Notes under the pieces: model-generated
Databases searched by the model: none
Told to the model about the DNA's origin: nothing
What the model saw: the letters and a program-made list of their open reading frames with translations, nothing else
Source of the DNA: Actinomycetota bacterium
Lineage (GTDB): Bacteria > Actinomycetota > Actinomycetes > Streptosporangiales > Streptosporangiaceae
Reading direction: 5' to 3'
NCBI GenBank assembly: GCA_003242605.1
Contig: QGUZ01000162.1
Location: forward strand, 1 to 11,124
Length of the DNA: 11,124 nt
In this document: positions 6,685 to 11,124 of the stretch, one piece after another
Layout of the letters: each line of letters begins with the position of its first letter
Numbering within the stretch: position 1 is the first letter of the stretch
Translations under genes and position numbers: made by a program

Positions 6685-7909
6685 ACTACGGGGGGAACTT
6701 GACGCGTTCCTGAGCGAGCGGGAGGACGAGCTCATCGCCTTCCGCCGCGACCTGCACGCGCATCCCGAGCTGGGGTTCGCCGAGCACCGCACCACCCAGC
6801 GCGTCATGGACCGGCTGATCCGCGCCGGCCTGGAACCGGCGCGGCTCCCCCGCGGCACCGGCCTCATCTGCGACATCGGCAAGGGCGACGGGCCGACGGT
6901 CGCGCTCCGCGCCGACCTCGACGCGCTTCCCCTCATGGACGAGAAGGACGTCCCCTACCGTTCCACCGTGCAGGGCGTCTGCCACGCCTGCGGCCACGAC
7001 GTGCACACCACCGTGGTGCTCGGCGCCGGGCTCTTCCTCGCCCAGCAGGCCGAGGCCGGGCTGCTGCCCGGCCGGGTCCGCCTGGTGTTCCAGCCCGCCG
7101 AGGAGGTGCCCGGCGGCGCGCTGAAGGTGATGGAGGCGGGCGGCATCAGCGGCGTCGACCGCATCTTCGCCCTGCACTGCGACCCGCGGCTCGACGTCGG
7201 CCAGATCGGCATGCGGGTGGGCGCGATCACCGCCGCCTGCGACAAGGTGACGGTACGGCTCAGCGGCCCCGGCGGCCACACCGCCCGCCCGCACCTCACC
7301 GCCGACCTCGTCTACGCGCTCGCCAAGATCGTGACCGAGCTGCCCGCGGCGCTGTCCCGCCGGGTGGACCCGCGCTCCTCGCTCTCCCTCGTCTGGGGCC
7401 GGGTGCAGGCCGGCTCGGTGGCGAACGCCATCCCCGACGACGGCCTCGCCGAGGGCACCGTGCGCTGCCTCGACGAGCAGGCCTGGCACGACGCGCCCGA
7501 CCTGTTCAAAGCGCTGCTCGAGTCGGTGGCGAGCGCCTACGGCGTGGAGGCCGACCTCGGCTACGTGCGCGGCGTGCCGCCCACGATCAACGAGGAGACC
7601 AGCGTGCAGATGATGCGCGACGCCGTGGAGCAGGTGCTCGGCCCGGAGGCCGCGATGCCGACCCCGCAGTCCCTCGGCGGCGAGGACTTCGGCTGGTACC
7701 TCGAGTCGATCCCCGGCGCGATGGCCCGCCTCGGCACCCGCACCCCCGGCGACGACCGCGAGCTCGACATCCACCAGGGCACCTTCGACGTCGACGAGCG
7801 CTGCATCGCGGTCGGCGTGCGCACGCTCGCGGCCACCGCGCTCACCGCGCTGTGGGAGGGCGGCCGCCCGGTCGGCGAGGAGGCCGCCGCCGAGGCCGTC
7901 GTCGCCTGA
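6671..7909 (+). CDS. M20-family amidohydrolase (N-acyl / amino-acid conjugate hydrolase)
   Basis: A binuclear-metal amidohydrolase that splits amide bonds of N-acylated amino acids or similar conjugates. Counting from the upstream ATG at 6656 (417 residues), the metal ligands of the M20D type are present: Cys112 and His114 in HACGHD, Glu150 after the catalytic Glu149 in FQPAEE, His174 in ALHCDP and His373 in DIHQGTF. SGPGGHTARPH (203-213) belongs to the lid/dimer domain and ALRADLDALP to the core. Two starts are possible: ATG 6656, or ATG 6671 (chosen) preceded by GGTGGA at 6663-6668. The gene overlaps the ligase by 14 bases (29 with the upstream start), so the two are probably co-translated. 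Mycobacterial relatives (AmiA1/AmiB1) also lie near deoD. The Ala/Glu-rich last ~15 residues look like an uninformative tail. The substrate cannot be read from sequence. Confidence 0.92.
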   Translation: MRGRELRGELDAFLSEREDELIAFRRDLHAHPELGFAEHRTTQRVMDRLIRAGLEPARLPRGTGLICDIGKGDGPTVALRADLDALPLMDEKDVPYRSTVQGVCHACGHDVHTTVVLGAGLFLAQQAEAGLLPGRVRLVFQPAEEVPGGALKVMEAGGISGVDRIFALHCDPRLDVGQIGMRVGAITAACDKVTVRLSGPGGHTARPHLTADLVYALAKIVTELPAALSRRVDPRSSLSLVWGRVQAGSVANAIPDDGLAEGTVRCLDEQAWHDAPDLFKALLESVASAYGVEADLGYVRGVPPTINEETSVQMMRDAVEQVLGPEAAMPTPQSLGGEDFGWYLESIPGAMARLGTRTPGDDRELDIHQGTFDVDERCIAVGVRTLAATALTALWEGGRPVGEEAAAEAVVA

Positions 7910-7924
7910 CCGTTCGGACCATCC

Positions 7925-7940
7925 GGGCCGCCCGCGGCCC
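7925..7940 (+). terminator. GC hairpin after the amidohydrolase gene
   Basis: GGGCCGC (7925-7931) pairs perfectly with GCGGCCC (7934-7940), starting 16 bases after the stop codon; with a 4-base loop the stem is 6 bp. No T-tract follows. Actinobacterial terminators often lack one, so this is a plausible but unproven end for the ligase-hydrolase transcript. Confidence 0.4.
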
Positions 7941-8003
7941 GCGCGGCCCCGCCGTACCGCTTGACGCACCCGCCCGGCGGCCGTGTCCGGCCGCGCGTTC
8001 CGC

Positions 8004-8023
8004 CGTGTGATTTGCCTCACGCG
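8004..8023. promoter_or_regulatory. Candidate CRP/FNR-family operator
   Basis: CGTGTGA (8004-8010), six bases, then TCACGCG (8017-8023). The core TGTGA-N6-TCACG differs from the CRP/GlxR consensus TGTGA-N6-TCACA at one position. It lies about 143 bases upstream of the best promoter's -35 and 224 upstream of the lipoprotein start. cAMP-type control of nucleoside uptake is well known in other bacteria (cytR/nupG systems of E. coli); the link here is inference. Confidence 0.45.
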
Positions 8024-8136
8024 CCGGGCGTGCGCGGCCCCGCCCGCCGGGCGGTCGGCCGCCCGCGCCACCCGGTACCGCGTCGGCGGGTTCCGGTGGT
8101 CACAGGGTGGCGTGTGCTGCATAACGGACCTGTTGC

Positions 8137-8149
8137 GGAGCTGTGCTCC
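8137..8149. promoter_or_regulatory. Short perfect palindrome abutting the promoter
   Basis: GGAGC (8137-8141) and GCTCC (8145-8149) flank TGT, ending three bases before the -35 hexamer. Its right arm begins a second, looser inverted arrangement (CTCCACTT around 8146-8153, with AAGTGCGGAG at 8163-8172) spanning the -35. This is a reasonable place for a repressor or activator to bind. Confidence 0.3.
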
Positions 8150-8152
8150 ACT

Positions 8153-8181
8153 TTGGCAGCCGAAGTGCGGAGAACTATCTT
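8153..8181 (+). promoter_or_regulatory. Sigma-70 (HrdB/SigA-type) promoter for the nucleoside transporter genes
   Basis: TTGGCA (8153-8158) matches the TTGACA -35 at five of six bases, followed by an exact 17-base spacer and TATCTT (8176-8181), which fits TANNNT. A start near 8188 would give a leader of about 59 bases before the TTG start codon of the lipoprotein gene. This is the best promoter match I found in the window. Confidence 0.65.
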
Positions 8182-8191
8182 CCGTGAAGGG

Positions 8192-8218
8192 TCGCCCTGC
8201 GTAATTTGCGCTGGGCGA
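8192..8218 (+). promoter_or_regulatory. Stem-loop / palindrome at the start of the transporter leader
   Basis: TCGCCC (8192-8197) pairs with GGGCGA (8213-8218). Inside, after a T-T mismatch, GCG (8199-8201) pairs with CGC (8209-8211) around an AT-rich 7-base loop. It begins about four bases after the predicted transcript start and ends 15 bases before the ribosome site. It may act as RNA (attenuation, stability) or as a DNA operator overlapping the initially transcribed region. Confidence 0.45.
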
Positions 8219-8246
8219 TGTTGGTTCGGCACTGAGGGAGTCCACC

Positions 8247-9311
8247 TTGCTCCGCGATCGAGTTCGCAGACTGGGCGCCGCCGTACTCGCGGGTGCCCTC
8301 GTCACCATGGGGGCCGCCGCCTGTGGCGGAGGCGAGGAGAGCAGCGGATCGGCCGCTTCGAGCGGCGCATCCGAGGGTTCGAACCTGAAGGTGGGCCTCG
8401 CCTACGACGTGGGCGGCCGCGGTGACCAGTCGTTCAACGACGCGGCGGCGGCCGGCCTCGACCGGGCGAAGGCGGAGCTGAACCTCGCCGAGGCGCGCGA
8501 GCTGTCGGCGGCCCCGGGCGAGACCGACGCGCAGAAGGAGGAGCGGCTGCGGCTGCTCGCCAGCAGCGGCTTCAACCCGATCATCGCGGTCGGCTTCGCG
8601 TACTCCGGCCCGCTCGGCAAGGTCGCCAAGGAGTTCCCCGACGTCAAGTTCGCCATCGTCGACGACGCCGTCGAGGGCGAGAACATCACCAACCTGCTGT
8701 TCGCCGAGCACGAGGGCTCCTTCCTGGTCGGCGCGGCCGCGGCGCTGAAGAGCGAGAAGAACAACATCGGCTTCATCGGCGGGGTGCGCACCCCGCTGAT
8801 CGAGAAGTTCCAGGCCGGCTACGAGGCGGGCGCCAAGTCGGTCAAGCCGGACATCAAGATCCAGTCCGACTACCTCACCGACCCGCCGGACTTCAACGGC
8901 TTCAACGACCCGGCGAAGGGCAAGACCACCGCCGAGGGCATGTACGACGCCGGCGCGGACATCATCTACCAGGCCGCGGGCGGCTCCGGCGGCGGCGTGT
9001 TCGAGGCCGCCAAGGCCGCGAACGCGATGGCGATCGGCGTCGACTCCGACCAGGCGAAGACCGCCGACCCGGGCGTCCGGGACGTGATCATCACCTCGAT
9101 GATCAAGAAGGTGGACGTCGCCGTCTTCGACTTCATCAAGAGCGTGAACGACGGCTCGGTGCAGGCCGGCCCGAAGGTCTACGACCTGAAGGCGGGCGGC
9201 GTCGACTACTCCACCACCGGCGGCAAGATCGACGACATCACCGCCAAGCTCGACGAGCTCAAGCAGAAGATCATCAACGGCGAGATCACCGTTCCCGACA
9301 AGCTCTCCTGA
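8247..9311 (+). CDS. BMP/PnrA-family nucleoside-binding lipoprotein
   Basis: A 354-residue substrate-binding lipoprotein of an ABC importer. It starts at TTG, fixed by a strong GAGGGAG (8234-8240) six bases upstream and by the signal peptide that follows (MLRDRVRRLG, hydrophobic AAVLAGALVTMGAAA, lipidated Cys26). A Ser/Gly linker (27-45) leads into the type-I periplasmic-binding fold: YDVGGRGDQSFND (53-65), GFAYSGPL (116-123), IGFIGG (174-179), GGSGGGVFEAA (245-255), GVDSDQ (264-269) and TSMIKKVD (283-290). This is the PnrA/BmpA/Med pattern, known in Treponema PnrA and lactococcal/streptococcal BmpA to bind nucleosides. The lipobox (AAAC, with Ala rather than Leu at -3) is slightly atypical but allowed. 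The ATPase gene begins one base after its stop codon, and the regulatory region before it appears to drive the whole transporter. Confidence 0.93.
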   Translation: MLRDRVRRLGAAVLAGALVTMGAAACGGGEESSGSAASSGASEGSNLKVGLAYDVGGRGDQSFNDAAAAGLDRAKAELNLAEARELSAAPGETDAQKEERLRLLASSGFNPIIAVGFAYSGPLGKVAKEFPDVKFAIVDDAVEGENITNLLFAEHEGSFLVGAAAALKSEKNNIGFIGGVRTPLIEKFQAGYEAGAKSVKPDIKIQSDYLTDPPDFNGFNDPAKGKTTAEGMYDAGADIIYQAAGGSGGGVFEAAKAANAMAIGVDSDQAKTADPGVRDVIITSMIKKVDVAVFDFIKSVNDGSVQAGPKVYDLKAGGVDYSTTGGKIDDITAKLDELKQKIINGEITVPDKLS

Positions 9312-9312
9312 C

Positions 9313-10824
9313 GTGAAGCCCGCCGTCGAACTCCGGGGAATCACCAAGCGATTCCCCGGAGTGGTCGCCAACAAGAACATCGAGCTCAGCGTCGCCACCG
9401 GCCACGTGCACGCCGTCGTCGGCGAGAACGGGGCCGGCAAGTCGACGCTGATGAAGATCCTCTACGGCATGCTGCGCCCCGACGAGGGCGAGATCAGGGT
9501 CAACGGCGAGAAGGTCGTCTTCCACTCCCCCGCCGACGCGATCGCGGCCGGGATCGGCATGGTGCACCAGCACTTCATGCTCGCCGACAACCTGACCGTG
9601 CTGGAGAACGTGATCCTCGGCAGCGAGCCGCGGCGGATGTTCGGCATCGACTTCGCCGCGGCCCGCCGCCGGATCAACGAGATCTCCGAGAGGTACGGCC
9701 TCGGCGTCGACCCCGACGCGCTCGTCGAGGACATCGGGGTCGGCGAGCGGCAGCGCGTGGAGATCCTCAAGGTCCTCTACCGGGGCGCGCGCATCCTCAT
9801 CCTCGACGAGCCCACCGCGGTGCTCGTGCCGCAGGAGGTGGAGGAGCTCTTCCGCAACCTGCGCTCGCTCGTCGAGCAGGGCCTGACCATCATCTTCATC
9901 TCGCACAAGCTCGACGAGGTGCTCTCCGTCGCCGACGCGATCACCGTGATCCGGCGCGGCGAGACCGTGGCGAACGTCTCGCCGAAGGAGGTCACCGCCC
10001 GCCGGCTCGCCGAGCTCATGGTCGGCAGCGAGCTGCCCAGCCCGGAGACCGGCGAGTCCACGGTCACCGACGAGGTGGCCCTGGAGGTGTCCGGGCTGTC
10101 CCTGTCGAAGGACGGCAGGCCGCTGCTCGACGGCATCGACCTGCGCATCCGCAAGGGCGAGGTGGTCGGCATCGCGGGCGTGGAGGGCAACGGGCAGGCC
10201 GAACTGGTCGAGGCGATCATGGGCATGCGCCCGATCGACTCCGGCACCATCCGGCTGCTCGGCGAGGACATCACGCACTGGCCCACGCTGCGCCGCCGCG
10301 AGCGCGGCATCGCCTACATCCCCGAGGACCGGCACCGGCACGGCCTGCTGCTCGACGCGCCGCTGTGGGAGAACCGGATCCTCGGGCATCAGACCCGCCG
10401 CCCGAACGCCAAGGGCCCGTGGATCGACCGGGCCGGGGCGCGCCGCGACACCCAGCGCATCGTCGAGCAGTACGACGTGCGCACCCCGGGCATCGACGTG
10501 GCCGCGTCCGCGCTCTCCGGCGGCAACCAGCAGAAACTCATCGTCGGCCGGGAGATGAGCGGCGAGCCGGTGGTGCTCATCGCCGCCCACCCGACCCGCG
10601 GCGTGGACGTCGGCGCCCAGGCGGCGATCTGGGACCACCTGCGCCGGGCCCGCGCCGAAGGGCTCGCCGTACTGCTCATCTCCGCCGACCTCGACGAGCT
10701 CATCGGCCTCTCCGACACGCTCAAGGTGATCCTGCGCGGGCGGCTGGTCGCCGAGTTCGACCCGTCCCGGGTCACCCCGGACGAGCTCGGGTGCGCGATG
10801 ACGGGTGCTCAGGAGGTGGCGTGA
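9313..10824 (+). CDS. Nucleoside ABC importer ATPase, two fused nucleotide-binding domains
   Basis: A 503-residue protein with two ABC domains, as in YufO/NupA- and RbsA-type importers. Domain 1 has Walker A GENGAGKST (37-45), Q-loop Gln86, a degenerate signature VGERQ (143-147), Walker B LILDEP (162-167) and switch His198. Domain 2 has a degenerate Walker A GVEGNGQ (289-295), without the GK[ST] lysine, an intact signature LSGGN (401-405), a Walker B-like VVLIAAHPTRG lacking the Asp-Glu pair, and SADLDE in place of the His loop. Only the composite site made of domain 1 Walker motifs plus the domain 2 signature should hydrolyse ATP, as expected for this family. GTG at 9313 is one base after the lipoprotein stop, and the ABC domain begins at once (VELRGITKRFPG). 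No Shine-Dalgarno is visible upstream, so translation is probably coupled. Its stop overlaps the permease start by four bases (GTGA). Confidence 0.93.
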   Translation: MKPAVELRGITKRFPGVVANKNIELSVATGHVHAVVGENGAGKSTLMKILYGMLRPDEGEIRVNGEKVVFHSPADAIAAGIGMVHQHFMLADNLTVLENVILGSEPRRMFGIDFAAARRRINEISERYGLGVDPDALVEDIGVGERQRVEILKVLYRGARILILDEPTAVLVPQEVEELFRNLRSLVEQGLTIIFISHKLDEVLSVADAITVIRRGETVANVSPKEVTARRLAELMVGSELPSPETGESTVTDEVALEVSGLSLSKDGRPLLDGIDLRIRKGEVVGIAGVEGNGQAELVEAIMGMRPIDSGTIRLLGEDITHWPTLRRRERGIAYIPEDRHRHGLLLDAPLWENRILGHQTRRPNAKGPWIDRAGARRDTQRIVEQYDVRTPGIDVAASALSGGNQQKLIVGREMSGEPVVLIAAHPTRGVDVGAQAAIWDHLRRARAEGLAVLLISADLDELIGLSDTLKVILRGRLVAEFDPSRVTPDELGCAMTGAQEVA

Positions 10825-11124
10825 CCGGCTTCGTCGACCGCCTGCTCGGGCGGGTCCCGCTCAACGGGGTGCTCGCGATCGTCGCGCCCGTGCTCGCGAT
10901 CGTGTTCGCGGCGCTGGTCACCTCGATCGTGCTGATCGTCACCGGCAACCCGCCGGTGGACACCCTGCTGCTCATGGTCGAGTACGGCGTGCGGCCGCGC
11001 ACGCTCGTGCTCACCATCAACCAGGCCACCACCTTCTACCTGTCCGCGGTCGCGGTGGCGATCGGGTTCCGGATGAACCTGTTCAACATCGGCGTGGACG
11101 GCCAGTACCGGCTCGCCGCGCTGA
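10821..11124 (+). CDS. Nucleoside ABC transporter permease, N-terminal part
   Basis: The first 101 codons of an integral membrane permease cut by the window end. The GTG at 10821 overlaps the ATPase stop as GTGA and has AGGAGG (10811-10816) four bases upstream. The protein starts MTGFVDRLLGRVPLNGVLAI, has a long hydrophobic first helix (about 14-42), then a second hydrophobic region, and reaches GFRMNLFNIGVDGQ (about 82-95), the characteristic motif of BMP/ribose-type (branched-chain-like) ABC permeases that contacts the ATPase. With the two genes before it, it forms a nucleoside importer. A second permease normally follows in such operons and would lie just outside the window. Confidence 0.9.
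   Translation, partial: MTGFVDRLLGRVPLNGVLAIVAPVLAIVFAALVTSIVLIVTGNPPVDTLLLMVEYGVRPRTLVLTINQATTFYLSAVAVAIGFRMNLFNIGVDGQYRLAAL

Noticed and set aside
7961..7989. TTGACG as a -35 element of another transporter promoter
   Set aside because: At 17 bases downstream the sequence is TGTCCG, with no TANNNT at nearby spacings.
7983..8204. Possible 73-codon gene upstream of the lipoprotein
   Set aside because: It starts at GTG without a ribosome site, overlaps the CRP-like operator and the sigma-70 promoter, and its Arg/Cys-rich translation resembles nothing I know.
6686..8308. Long minus-strand open frame across the amidohydrolase and the transporter promoter region
   Set aside because: It is antisense to a gene with intact metal ligands and runs through the promoter and leader structures; no recognisable domain.
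9286..10638. Long minus-strand open frame opposite the ABC ATPase
   Set aside because: It is the complement of a double ABC ATPase and is composed of His/Asp/Val/Leu-rich shadow sequence.

Overview
The window is very GC-rich, with a strong G/C third-codon bias, short intergenic gaps, and GTG and TTG starts. It reads as the chromosome of an actinomycete, perhaps Streptosporangiaceae-like (the family is a guess). The gene order at the left, lpdA-like flavoprotein / gamma-glutamylcyclotransferase-fold protein / purine nucleoside phosphorylase / phosphohexomutase, recalls the Mycobacterium tuberculosis Rv3303c-Rv3304-deoD-pmmB neighbourhood. The pair DD-carboxypeptidase plus small membrane protein recalls Streptomyces SCO4847-SCO4848. 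Both comparisons are from memory.

Layout. Positions 1-427 (minus) hold the N-terminal part of an LpdA-type pyridine nucleotide-disulfide oxidoreductase. Diverging from it is a rightward cluster: a GGCT-like protein (523-975), class II purine nucleoside phosphorylase (978-1817) and a phosphoglucomutase/phosphomannomutase (1873-3513). Convergent to these is a leftward, secreted, C-terminally anchored DD-carboxypeptidase (3523-4824); a palindrome spans both stop codons. Divergent from that is an SCO4848-like membrane protein (4932-5189). A 310-base spacer, unusually A-rich in its left part, precedes a GCS2/YbdK-type carboxylate-amine ligase (5500-6684), whose 3' end overlaps an M20-family amidohydrolase (6671-7909). 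A 337-base regulatory region then leads into a BMP/PnrA-type nucleoside-binding lipoprotein (8247-9311), a double-domain ABC ATPase (9313-10824) and the start of a permease (10821 onward, cut by the window end).

How the genes fit together. The lipoprotein, ATPase and permease form a purine (or general) nucleoside importer. The nucleoside phosphorylase would split imported nucleosides to base plus ribose-1-phosphate, and the mutase could bring phosphorylated sugars into central metabolism, so much of the window is a nucleoside uptake and salvage locus. The region before the transporter is its most informative regulatory stretch: a near-consensus CRP-type operator, a perfect short palindrome next to a good sigma-70-type promoter, and a stem-loop at the start of the predicted leader. 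The least understood module is the overlapping amide-forming ligase and amide-splitting hydrolase. I saw no mobile element, CRISPR array, tRNA or rRNA. No wholly new system can be claimed from sequence alone; the ligase/hydrolase pair and the transporter control region deserve most attention.
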